Positions 5,540 through 12,938 of a DNA stretch of 22,998 nucleotides are shown in pieces. The notes beneath the pieces were generated by a model. The model ran no database searches and was not told the DNA's origin. It was given only the letters and a program-made list of their open reading frames with translations. Origin of the DNA: a virus; IMG/VR virus record IMGVR_UViG_3300005523_000018, positions 1 to 22,998 of that record; one strand, written 5' to 3'. The translations under genes and the position numbers were made by a program. Every line of letters begins with the position of its first letter. Position 1 is the stretch's first letter.

Positions 5540-7403
5540 CTTCTTAGTTAAATCTTGTATCAAGAACCTGCAATTTGAACCAGATATTACTGTTAGTGAC
5601 TGGGCGGATAAAAACAGAATATTAAGCGGAAAAGCAAGTGCTGAACCCGGAGCTTGGCGTACTTCTCGAACTCCTTACTTAAAAGAACCGATGGATTGTT
5701 TAAGTGCAACCCATCCAATTCAGCGTGTTGTTTTACAATTTGGGGCTCAACTAGGTAAAACCGAAGCGGGGTCAAATTGGTTGGGTTATGTAATATCTAC
5801 GGCCCCCGGACCTATGCTTATGGTTCAGCCAACTGTAGAGATGGCAAAGCGTTTAAGTAGGCAAAGATTAGAGGGCTTAATTAATGAAACAGAGGTGCTA
5901 TCAGAACTTGTTGCACCTCCTAGAAGTAGGGACTCAGGCAATACAATGTTTAGTAAGGACTTTCCAGGAGGCATCATGGTTTTGACGGGTGCTAATAGTG
6001 CAACTGGGCTTAGAAGTATGCCTTGTAGATATATATTTTTAGACGAAATTGATTCGTTCCCTGCTGACCTCGATAACGAAGGAGATCCTGTTACTTTAGC
6101 AGAGAAAAGAAGCATGACTTTTAGTAGGCGAAAAATATTAATGACATCAACTCCAACTGTAAAAGATATGAGTAGAGTTGAAATGGAATACCTGCAATCT
6201 GATCAAAGAAGATTTTTTATTCCTTGCCCTAAATGTAAAGAAATGCAGTGGTTAAAATGGAGTCAAATTAAATTTGAAAATAATGATCCCAAGACCGTTA
6301 AATATGAATGCGAACATTGTAAGGAAAGATTTGAAGAGAAACATAAGGCTGATTTTTTAGAGAAGGGAAAATGGTTACCGACTGCACCCTCTGATGGAAA
6401 AACTGCGGGGTTTCATTTATCAGGTTTATATAGCCCACTCGGTTGGAAATCTTGGGAGGAAATAGTTAGTGAATTTTTATTAGCAAAAGGTGATGCCCCA
6501 CGTTTGAAATCTTGGTGTAATACTGTTCTTGCTGAAACTTGGGAAGAAGATTATGCGGCAAAGGTAGGGGCAGAAACCTTAATGGAACGGGTTGAAGTAT
6601 ATGAGCCAGAAGTTATTCCAGAAAAAGGAGTGCTATTAACTTTTGGAGTTGACGTACAAGACAATCGTTTGGCGATTTCTGGATGGGCATGGGGTCGGGG
6701 AGAAGAAGGATGGTTGATATTGCATCAGGAAATTTATGGAGATCCGGGAAGTAGCGAATTATGGAAACAGTTAGACAAGATAGTTTTAAAACCTTATCCG
6801 CATGAATTAGGGGGTGGTTTTAGGGCTGATGTTATTGCAATTGACTCTGGAGGACATTTTACGAATGAAGTTTATGCGTACTGTCGAGAGCGTAAAAAAT
6901 TTGGAGTTATTGCTATTAAGGGTGCAAGCGTTAAAAACAAACCTCCCATTGGCAAGCCTTCAAGATTAGACATCAACTGGAAGGGAAGAGCAATAAAAGG
7001 AGGAATAGAATTGTTTACTGTTGGAACAGACACAGTAAAGACAACTTTGTTTTCAAGAATGAGACATAACGATGAAGGGGAAGGGTTTCTTCATTTCCAT
7101 CACAAGTTAGATGTTGAATATTTCAATCAATTAACAGCAGAAAAACAAGTAATTAGATATGTAAAGGGTTTTCCTGTTCGGGAGTGGGTAAAAAAACCAT
7201 CTGCAAGAAATGAAAGCTTGGACACTATGGTCTATGCCTATGCGGGGGTTCATCGGATGTATCAACGAAAAGATAGAAGAACAATTTGGGATCAATTAGA
7301 AGAAAGAGGACTACCGAAATCGAATTTAAAAGAAAATAACGATAAACAAACGCTAAGATCAAGGAGAAAGGCGAAAAAGCCTAATTTCGTAAAACAATGG
7401 TGA
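5520..7403 (+). CDS. Terminase large subunit, GpA family
   Basis: This is the ATPase-nuclease that cuts concatemers and drives DNA into the prohead, with 627 residues and clear GpA-family features. The Walker A-like GAQLGKTE lies at 75-82, and Walker B IFLDEID at 172-178. A zinc-finger-like set C236, C239, C264, C267 interrupts the protein before the nuclease part. Asp378 in FGVDVQDN and the later IAIDSGG are likely nuclease acidic residues. The start at 5520 is supported by GGAGG at 5509-5513, six bases upstream. An upstream in-frame TTG at 5496 has no such support. A GpA-type terminase usually goes with cohesive-end packaging, but no cos site can be pointed to here. Confidence 0.95.
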   Translation: MTSNGVDFLVKSCIKNLQFEPDITVSDWADKNRILSGKASAEPGAWRTSRTPYLKEPMDCLSATHPIQRVVLQFGAQLGKTEAGSNWLGYVISTAPGPMLMVQPTVEMAKRLSRQRLEGLINETEVLSELVAPPRSRDSGNTMFSKDFPGGIMVLTGANSATGLRSMPCRYIFLDEIDSFPADLDNEGDPVTLAEKRSMTFSRRKILMTSTPTVKDMSRVEMEYLQSDQRRFFIPCPKCKEMQWLKWSQIKFENNDPKTVKYECEHCKERFEEKHKADFLEKGKWLPTAPSDGKTAGFHLSGLYSPLGWKSWEEIVSEFLLAKGDAPRLKSWCNTVLAETWEEDYAAKVGAETLMERVEVYEPEVIPEKGVLLTFGVDVQDNRLAISGWAWGRGEEGWLILHQEIYGDPGSSELWKQLDKIVLKPYPHELGGGFRADVIAIDSGGHFTNEVYAYCRERKKFGVIAIKGASVKNKPPIGKPSRLDINWKGRAIKGGIELFTVGTDTVKTTLFSRMRHNDEGEGFLHFHHKLDVEYFNQLTAEKQVIRYVKGFPVREWVKKPSARNESLDTMVYAYAGVHRMYQRKDRRTIWDQLEERGLPKSNLKENNDKQTLRSRRKAKKPNFVKQW

Positions 7404-7410
7404 GGGTCTT

Positions 7411-7977
7411 GTGAACATTCCAAAAAAGCTCAGGATGGGCGACACAACAAAATGGCGGGACGATGCTACGACTGATGTTTTTGGGAATGATGTAACGTCA
7501 ACAGATTGGACTCTTACTTATTACTTAAGAACAAATGCGGCAAAGGGACATACAGTTGTTTCAAGTGCATATACAACAGGATGGGAAACAACTATTTCAG
7601 CCGCTAATTCAGCAACATTTATAGATGGCGATTGGTTTTGGCAAGCAGTAGCAAATAAGGGGAGTGAAACTTTAACTTTAGGAAGTGGATCAATAAAGGT
7701 TTTAAAAGGTCTTAGCTATAGCGGAACTCCAACTCCTTTAGATGGTAGATCACAAGCAGTTAAAGATTTAGAAGCAATACAGTCAGCCATTAGATCCATT
7801 GTCTCTGGAGGTGTTGTTCAAGAATATAAAATTGGAACAAGAGATTTAAAAAAATATGATTTATCAGATTTAATAATGCTGGAAAATAAATATAAAGCTG
7901 AAGTCGTAAAGGAAAAGAAGAGTGAAATGATAGCTAATGGTCTAGGCAATCCACATAATCTATTCGTGAGGTTTTAG
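7411..7977 (+). CDS. gpW-like head-tail connector with extra N-terminal domain
   Basis: This 188-residue protein starts at GTG 7411, with GAGGG at 7402-7406 just upstream. The C-terminal part (about 112-170) resembles lambda gpW: a helix with DLEAIQSAIRSI, a hairpin with YKIGTRDLKKYDLSDL, and a second helix ending in basic residues. gpW alone is about 68 residues and plugs the portal channel. Here about 105 N-terminal residues rich in Thr, Trp and Tyr precede it and look beta-sandwich-like. I do not recognise that domain with certainty. The position between large terminase and portal is exactly that of W in lambda. It probably acts at the head-tail junction; the role of the added domain is unknown. 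Confidence 0.7.
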   Translation: MNIPKKLRMGDTTKWRDDATTDVFGNDVTSTDWTLTYYLRTNAAKGHTVVSSAYTTGWETTISAANSATFIDGDWFWQAVANKGSETLTLGSGSIKVLKGLSYSGTPTPLDGRSQAVKDLEAIQSAIRSIVSGGVVQEYKIGTRDLKKYDLSDLIMLENKYKAEVVKEKKSEMIANGLGNPHNLFVRF

Positions 7978-7979
7978 TC

Positions 7980-9494
7980 ATGGGATTTTTTGATTTTCTG
8001 CCAATTTCTGATTCTTTAAAAAGCACTCCAAAAGTTGAAACATTAAAAGAGCCAGAAAAAAAGATTAGTTCCGATCTTTCCAAAAGACGTTACAAAGGGG
8101 CAACAATTTCACGACTTACAAGTGATTGGGCGGCTTCAAGTAGTAGTGCTGACGCAGAAATAAAAACCAGTCTTAAAAAGCTAAGGGACAGAAGTAGACA
8201 ACTTTGTAGAGATAATCCTTATGCAAAACAAGCAAAAAGAACAACACAAATAAACGTAATAGGACAAGGAATTAAACTTCAATGTCAAGTCCCAGCACTA
8301 AGAGGAAAAAAGAAAGATCAAAAGTTGTGTTATTTAATTGAAAAATGTTGGAAAGATTGGTGCAAAAGGGATTCTTGTGATGTTTCAGGTCAAAGAAGTT
8401 TTGTAATGCTTGAAAACATGCTTGCAGGTGCATTACCTGAAAGTGGGGAAGTTATTTTTAGGATCGTTCGGAAAAAATTTGGAAAAAGCAAGATCAGTTT
8501 AGGTCTTGAAATGATCGAGTCAGATTTATTAGATGAAGATTATCAAGGGTCAGTAAAAAGAAAAGGTAACGAGTGGAGGATGGGCGTTGAAGTTGATTCT
8601 TGGGGTAGACCTGTTCGCTTTGCATTTTTAACAAGACATCCCGGAGATTATTGGTTCAAAGATCCCTATGAAAAAACGAAACATATTTTCTTGGATGCTA
8701 AGGATGTAATTCATCTTTATTTGCCAGAAAGGCCCGGACAAAATAGAGGAGTTCCGTGGTTTGCTTCTGTTATGGACGACTTGCATCAAATGTCGGGCTA
8801 TGAAAGTGCCGCAGTAGTTAGAGCTCGTGCGGGAGCGAGTTTAATGGGATTTATCACATCGAATGAAGGAGAGTTAGAAGCAGACGACGTTGAAGATGAA
8901 CAAAGGGTTACGGACTGGGAAGCAGGTGTTTTTAAATATCTAAATCCAGGCGAGGACATAACTGTTCCAAATGTCAGCAGTCCAGATCAGCAGTATGAAA
9001 TGTTCATAAGGTCAAAAACTCGTAGGTTTGCCAGTGGTTTTGGATGTAGTTATGAAACTATTTCTAGAGATTTTTCTGAGACAAATTATTCAAGTTCAAG
9101 ACTTGCTTTGTTGGAAGATAGGGAACATTGGAAAATGCTTCAAACTTATATAATTGAAAATTTCCATCAACGAGTTTTTGAGGAGTTCTTAGATGCAGCC
9201 GTTTTAGATGGTGTTTTAAGTTTGCCTGATTATGAGCTGAATACGGATAGATATACAAATCCAAAATGGCAAGCAAGGGGGTGGAGTTGGGTTGATCCTC
9301 GCAAGGAAATTGAGGCGTTTAGAATGGGTGAAGCGGCTGGTTATTACACTAAGAGCCAAATCGTTTCGATGTTGGGGAATGACTTGGATGATAATATTCA
9401 GCAAATTAAGGCCGAACAAGATCAATTAAGTGAATCTGGAGTACAATTAGACTTGGATTTAAAGGTTATTAGCGAAGATATTTCAAGTGAATAA
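7980..9494 (+). CDS. Portal protein, lambda gpB family
   Basis: This 504-residue portal protein forms the ring at one capsid vertex through which DNA enters and leaves and to which the tail connectors bind. The family pattern is clear. An N-terminal helix-rich segment has RDRSRQLCRDNPYAKQA, followed by a TQINVIGQGIKLQ strand. The central stem region includes RPGQNRGVPWFASVM and RAGASLMGFI, and the sequence FSETNYSSSRLALLEDR is typical of gpB-type portals. GAGG about eight bases upstream supports the ATG. The gene follows the gpW-like connector with a 2-bp gap. A 40-bp gap containing a candidate promoter separates it from the capsid gene. Unlike lambda, the maturation protease is fused to the capsid protein and is not a separate C-like gene. 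Confidence 0.93.
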   Translation: MGFFDFLPISDSLKSTPKVETLKEPEKKISSDLSKRRYKGATISRLTSDWAASSSSADAEIKTSLKKLRDRSRQLCRDNPYAKQAKRTTQINVIGQGIKLQCQVPALRGKKKDQKLCYLIEKCWKDWCKRDSCDVSGQRSFVMLENMLAGALPESGEVIFRIVRKKFGKSKISLGLEMIESDLLDEDYQGSVKRKGNEWRMGVEVDSWGRPVRFAFLTRHPGDYWFKDPYEKTKHIFLDAKDVIHLYLPERPGQNRGVPWFASVMDDLHQMSGYESAAVVRARAGASLMGFITSNEGELEADDVEDEQRVTDWEAGVFKYLNPGEDITVPNVSSPDQQYEMFIRSKTRRFASGFGCSYETISRDFSETNYSSSRLALLEDREHWKMLQTYIIENFHQRVFEEFLDAAVLDGVLSLPDYELNTDRYTNPKWQARGWSWVDPRKEIEAFRMGEAAGYYTKSQIVSMLGNDLDDNIQQIKAEQDQLSESGVQLDLDLKVISEDISSE

Positions 9495-9510
9495 AAAAAG
9501 CATATAATGA
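9481..9510 (+). promoter_or_regulatory. Candidate internal promoter for the capsid cassette
   Basis: TATAAT lies at 9503-9508 inside GCATATAATGA (9500-9510), an exact copy of the 11-mer at 139-149. The -35 region is weak (TTTCAA, 9481-9486, spacer 16). It fills most of the 40-bp gap between the portal and capsid genes. This placement would boost the most abundant virion protein. It is a prediction from sequence only. Confidence 0.5.
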
Positions 9511-9534
9511 TGGACATAGCTATTTCATTGTTCT

Positions 9535-11454
9535 GTGGATTTAGAAAAACAAGAAACACCTACTTCTAAAAAAATTAAATTAGAGGATTTACAAAAGAGG
9601 GGAAATGGTGGCGAGTTAATACAAACTCGTGAAGCCAAAATTGAATCTGCGAGCGATTCAGATGAAATGTATTTTAGTTTTAGTTCGGAGGAACCTGTTG
9701 AGCGTTACTTCGGAAAAGAAATATTATCCCATGATGATGGTGCAGCAGACTTTTCCCGTTTAAATAATGGCACTGGACCCTTCTTATGGAACCATGACAG
9801 AGATACAGTTTTAGGCGTTGTTCGTAACGCACAAATTGACAACGATAAAAGAGGATACGCAACAATTAAATGGAGTCAAAATCCAGCAGCACAAGAAAAG
9901 AGACAAGACGTTGAAGATGGAATTTTATCTCAAGTAAGTTTTGCTTATAAAATTAATGAAGTTGAAGAAAGAGAAGAAGATTTTCTTGTTACAAAATGGT
10001 CGGCATTGGAGGTAAGTTTGGTTAGCATTCCGGCGGATTCCAGTGTCGGAATTGGACGTACATTTGAAGAGCCTATTACTATGAAAACAACAACTTCTTC
10101 TTCAGTTGAAGAAGTTACGACTTCATCTTCTGAAGTTGAGAAAGTTTCCTCCGATTCTTCGAGGGAAGCTGAGGCGGCAAATGCCCCACCAAGTCCAACA
10201 ACAACTATTTCTCCAATGGAAGAAAAAATTGATGTGGAAGCTCAGACTAAGGCAGCCGTCGAGGCTGAACGTAGTAGAAGCGAATCCATCACAGCTATGG
10301 GTGACAAGTATGATTGCCCAGAGTTAGCTCGCTCATTAAACGGCGAGGGAGCATCTGTAGAAGAAGCTCGTACAAAAATTACTGAACTTCGTGAGGAACG
10401 AATTAACACTGTGGAACAACGTATTCAGAACACACCATCCAAAGAGGTGGGTCTTGAAGAGAAAGAAATTAAGAGATTTTCTTTCCTTCGTGCTTTAAAT
10501 GCTTTAGCAAACCCAACTGACAAGCAAGCTCAAGAAGCTGCTGCTTATGAGAAGGAAGTTTCTGAAGCTGCTTCCAGAGCCTATGGCAAGCCAGCCGCAG
10601 GTATCATGGTTCCAAACGAAGTTTTAAAAAGAGACTTAAACGTAGGAACAGCAACAGCAGGTGGAAACCTAGTTGCTACTGAGCTTTTAGCTGGTTCATT
10701 TATAGACATTCTTCGTAAAAGAATGGCTTTAATGCAAGCTGGAGTAACAATGTTGACAGGACTTGAAGGTAATATTTCAATTCCAAGAATGACATCTAGC
10801 TCAACCGCTTATTGGGTTGGGGAAGGAGCTTCACCAACAGAAAGTCAACAGGCTTTTGATCAGGTGAATCTTTCACCTAAGACAGTTGGTGCTTATGTTG
10901 ACTACACAAGAAGAACTCTTCTTCAGTCAAGCATTGACGTTGAAGCAATGGTTAGAGACGACCTAGCAAAGGTAATAGCTCTTGAATTAGATCGTGCTGG
11001 TCTTTATGGATCAGGTTCTTCCAATCAGCCTTTGGGTTTAACAGGAACTTCTGGCATCGGAACTCAGACCATAACCACTTATGGAACTTTTGCTGAGTAC
11101 ATCGGTATGGAGACAGACGTTGCAACAGCTAATGCTGATGTAGCTTCTATGAAGTATCTCGTTAATGCAGCCGCTAGAGGTGCATTGAAGTCAACAGAAA
11201 AAGCTTCAAGCACTGCTCAATTTGTTTGGGAAAATGATGAAATCAATGGCTATCAAGCTATCGTTTCTAACCAACTAGCAAACAATGATGTCGTCTTCGG
11301 AGACTTCTCTCAGTTTGTTGTTGCTACATGGTCTGGACTTGACTTAACTGTTGATCCATACGCAGGTGCAACAAGTGGCAATATCAGAATTATTGCTCTT
11401 CAGGATGTTGACTATGGTGTCAAGCAGCCCGGAGCGTTCTGCTACGGAACATAA
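9535..11454 (+). CDS. HK97-type prohead protease fused to major capsid protein
   Basis: This 639-residue polyprotein starts at GTG. Residues about 30-180 are a U35-type prohead protease: candidate catalytic residues are His87 in FLWNHD, Ser135 in SQVSFAY, and Glu159 in SALEVSLVSIPAD. A Ser/Thr/Glu-rich linker (183-225) follows, then a charged, coiled-coil-like scaffold segment (about 228-310). The HK97-fold major capsid protein (about 310-639) has GGNLVATELLAGSFIDILR, ISIPRMTSS and LGLTGTSGI landmarks. The protease probably cuts itself free and removes the scaffold during maturation. No Shine-Dalgarno sequence is visible before GTG 9535. Internal ATGs at 10081 (residue 183) and 10216 (residue 228) could give protease-free capsid, but neither has a strong ribosome site. 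Confidence 0.93.
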   Translation: MDLEKQETPTSKKIKLEDLQKRGNGGELIQTREAKIESASDSDEMYFSFSSEEPVERYFGKEILSHDDGAADFSRLNNGTGPFLWNHDRDTVLGVVRNAQIDNDKRGYATIKWSQNPAAQEKRQDVEDGILSQVSFAYKINEVEEREEDFLVTKWSALEVSLVSIPADSSVGIGRTFEEPITMKTTTSSSVEEVTTSSSEVEKVSSDSSREAEAANAPPSPTTTISPMEEKIDVEAQTKAAVEAERSRSESITAMGDKYDCPELARSLNGEGASVEEARTKITELREERINTVEQRIQNTPSKEVGLEEKEIKRFSFLRALNALANPTDKQAQEAAAYEKEVSEAASRAYGKPAAGIMVPNEVLKRDLNVGTATAGGNLVATELLAGSFIDILRKRMALMQAGVTMLTGLEGNISIPRMTSSSTAYWVGEGASPTESQQAFDQVNLSPKTVGAYVDYTRRTLLQSSIDVEAMVRDDLAKVIALELDRAGLYGSGSSNQPLGLTGTSGIGTQTITTYGTFAEYIGMETDVATANADVASMKYLVNAAARGALKSTEKASSTAQFVWENDEINGYQAIVSNQLANNDVVFGDFSQFVVATWSGLDLTVDPYAGATSGNIRIIALQDVDYGVKQPGAFCYGT

Positions 11455-11456
11455 GC

Positions 11457-11660
11457 ATGAAGGTTGACATCATTCGCAACGTGATGGTCGCTGGAGTCCG
11501 CAAGGACTCTGGCTCAACCATTGAAGTTGAAGATCATGTTGGACACATGCTGATCGGAATAGGGAAAGCTGTTAAGGCGGCTGAAGTATGCGATCCAGTA
11601 AAAAAACCTGCGGCAAAAAAAGCCGTAGCCAAACCTAAGACGACCCCTGCTGACGAGTAA
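11457..11660 (+). CDS. Small basic-tailed protein of the capsid cassette
   Basis: This 67-residue protein lies two bases after the capsid stop. The first 45 residues look like a small beta-barrel-type fold: an N-terminal strand MKVDIIRNVMVAGVRKDSG, then TIEVEDHVGHMLIGIGKAV. The tail is low complexity, rich in Lys, Ala and Pro (KKPAAKKAVAKPK). Small proteins of this shape are common directly after the capsid gene in siphoviruses and are usually left as hypothetical. A minor head component or assembly factor is likely. It lies in the same predicted transcript as the capsid. Confidence 0.7.
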   Translation: MKVDIIRNVMVAGVRKDSGSTIEVEDHVGHMLIGIGKAVKAAEVCDPVKKPAAKKAVAKPKTTPADE

Positions 11661-11661
11661 A

Positions 11662-12042
11662 ATGGGCTTAATCCAACAAAACCTAGAGTCCGTCAATTTC
11701 ATTGCGGGGCATCCAACAGCCACTAGAACGGCAACTGGACAAACAAGTGGAATTGATTTAAGAACGTACGATGGAGATGTTGTGTTTATTTTGGACTCTG
11801 CTGCTGGCGGTGGTTCAAGTCCAACTCTTGACGTAACTATTGAAGACTCTGCTGACAATTCATCTTTTAGTGCTTTAAGTGGTGCTGCCTTTTCACAAGT
11901 AACAGGATCCGCTTCTGCTCAAACGCTAGAAGTCAACAAGGATGGGGCTAAGCGTTATGTGCGAATTAAGTACACAATAGGTGGCTCTTCTCCAACCTTT
12001 ACTTTTTCAGTTAATGCAATTGGCTTGAAGAAGTACGGTTAA
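11662..12042 (+). CDS. Probable capsid decoration or structural protein
   Basis: This 126-residue protein has a strand-rich composition and no charged core: IDLRTYDGDVVFILDSA, then GGGSSPTLDVTIEDSADNS, then a closing FSVNAIGLKKYG. It has no cysteine, signal peptide or membrane segment. Proteins with this DL-x-YDG...LDVxIEDS pattern recur next to capsid genes in siphoviruses, usually described only as structural. It is the last gene before a strong terminator and shares the capsid promoter, so it is likely made in large amounts. That fits a decoration or cement protein. The function is inferred from position and composition, not from a recognised family. Confidence 0.6.
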   Translation: MGLIQQNLESVNFIAGHPTATRTATGQTSGIDLRTYDGDVVFILDSAAGGGSSPTLDVTIEDSADNSSFSALSGAAFSQVTGSASAQTLEVNKDGAKRYVRIKYTIGGSSPTFTFSVNAIGLKKYG

Positions 12043-12049
12043 ATTATAT

Positions 12050-12075
12050 AGCCCCTTTATTGGGGCTTTTTTTTT
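12050..12075 (+). terminator. Intrinsic terminator after the capsid cassette
   Basis: AGCCCC (12050-12055) and GGGGCT (12062-12067) form a perfect 6-bp GC-rich stem with the 6-nt loop TTTATT. Nine T residues (12067-12075) follow. The U tract ends exactly at the next start codon (12076). Confidence 0.92.
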
Positions 12076-12366
12076 ATGGCTTTTACTGAAAACTTAGATA
12101 CTTATCTTTCTGATTTTGGTCGTCCTGTTATCTTTGGAAATAAAGATTTTATAGGCATATTAGAAATGCCTGATCAAATAATTGCAGGTGATATGGTTAT
12201 AACAACTGATTATCAATTAATTGGTAAAGCATCAGACATGAGTACTCTAGTTTCTGGTGATAATTTAAAAATTAAATTAAATAATGTCATGGAAACCTTT
12301 GAAGTTAGATCAACAAGACTTATAGACGATGGAAGTTTTGTTGAAGTTATGTTAAGCAAGCCATGA
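12076..12366 (+). CDS. Head-tail joining protein, gpFII-like
   Basis: This 96-residue, strand-rich protein opens with ENLDTYLSDFGRPVIFGNKDF, the pattern of small phage attachment or joining proteins that cap the connector. It ends in two strands, TFEVRSTRLIDDGSFVEVML. Its position between the head genes and the tail terminator is that of FII in lambda. The ATG lies directly after a terminator U tract, so the normal ribosome-site position is all U. GGGG in the terminator's 3' arm (12062-12065) is the only purine-rich stretch nearby and is locked in the hairpin. Expression should therefore depend on read-through. The stop overlaps the next gene by ATGA. Confidence 0.75.
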   Translation: MAFTENLDTYLSDFGRPVIFGNKDFIGILEMPDQIIAGDMVITTDYQLIGKASDMSTLVSGDNLKIKLNNVMETFEVRSTRLIDDGSFVEVMLSKP

Positions 12367-12791
12367 CAACAAAAAGAGAAACAATTTTAGCTCAAATAAT
12401 TACGAGTTTGGCTGGAACAACAAATGTTTCAAATCGTATTTATAGGTCAAGAGTTACTCCTTTAGCAAAAGGAGAAATGCCTTGCTTAATTGTGGAACCT
12501 TTAAGTGATACACCCACATTAGGAATTAGTGTTTATCAATGGTCCTTACGGGTTAGAATTAGTGTTTTAGTTAAAGGAACGAAAGCAAATAGTCCCGACA
12601 AGGTTGCTGATTCTATTATTGAATCTGTTCACTCAAAACTGTGTACTGATCCAACTTTAAATAATACATCTTTAGATATAGAGGCTTCTTCAGTTACTTG
12701 GGAGTTAATTGATGCAGACCAAGCAAGCGGAATTGTTAGTATGGATTATATTATTAGATATCAAACGCTTCCAACTGACTTAACTAACTAA
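12363..12791 (+). CDS. Tail terminator / minor tail protein (gpU-like)
   Basis: This 142-residue protein has an N-terminal helix (RETILAQIITSLAGTT) followed by strands: RSRVTPLAKGEMPCLIVEP, YQWSLRVRISVLVKG and SIVSMDYIIRYQTLP. This order of helix, mixed strands, a middle helix (DKVADSIIESVHSKL) and a final strand fits the U / DUF3168-like tail-completion proteins, which form a ring ending tail-tube growth and docking to the head. It lies in the right place, after the joining protein (ATGA overlap) and before the tail tube. A gpZ-like tail-completion role is an alternative that I cannot exclude. Confidence 0.7.
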   Translation: MTTKRETILAQIITSLAGTTNVSNRIYRSRVTPLAKGEMPCLIVEPLSDTPTLGISVYQWSLRVRISVLVKGTKANSPDKVADSIIESVHSKLCTDPTLNNTSLDIEASSVTWELIDADQASGIVSMDYIIRYQTLPTDLTN

Positions 12792-12938
12792 ATGACCGCT
12801 AAGATAGTTGATAAATATGAGGGTCAAGGTGGTTCATTCATTATTGACCCCAAAACTGGCAAGAGAAAGCTCGTCGAGCAGACTCAACCTGCCGAACAAC
12901 CAACCGATTCTGCAACTGAGGAAGTAGACGATGCCTAA
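12792..12938 (+). CDS. 48-residue small protein before the tail tube gene
   Basis: This short gene starts immediately after the tail terminator stop codon (TAA 12789-12791, ATG 12792) and overlaps the tail tube start by 8 bases. The protein opens MTAKIVDKYEGQGGSFIIDP and continues TGKRKLV, followed by an acidic, Gln/Pro-rich tail. The GGSF-x-x-DPxTGKRxLV pattern is familiar from many siphovirus small proteins in this same position, which supports a real gene. The function is unknown. GAGGAAG inside its 3' end (12918-12924) is the ribosome site for the tail tube gene. Translating the small gene may therefore influence tube synthesis. Confidence 0.7.
   Translation: MTAKIVDKYEGQGGSFIIDPKTGKRKLVEQTQPAEQPTDSATEEVDDA

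Noticed and set aside
9507-9569. Twenty-residue leader frame overlapping the capsid GTG start
   Set aside because: It overlaps the predicted -10 box, has no ribosome site, and the promoter's transcript would begin after its ATG.
10106-10327. 73-residue + strand frame inside the capsid-protease gene
   Set aside because: It is an out-of-frame shadow of the low-complexity linker and scaffold, with no start signals.
11514-11858. 114-residue reverse-strand frame, and similar ones at 5825-6115 and 17595-17906
   Set aside because: All lie opposite well-supported genes, lack ribosome sites, and show no recognisable protein pattern.
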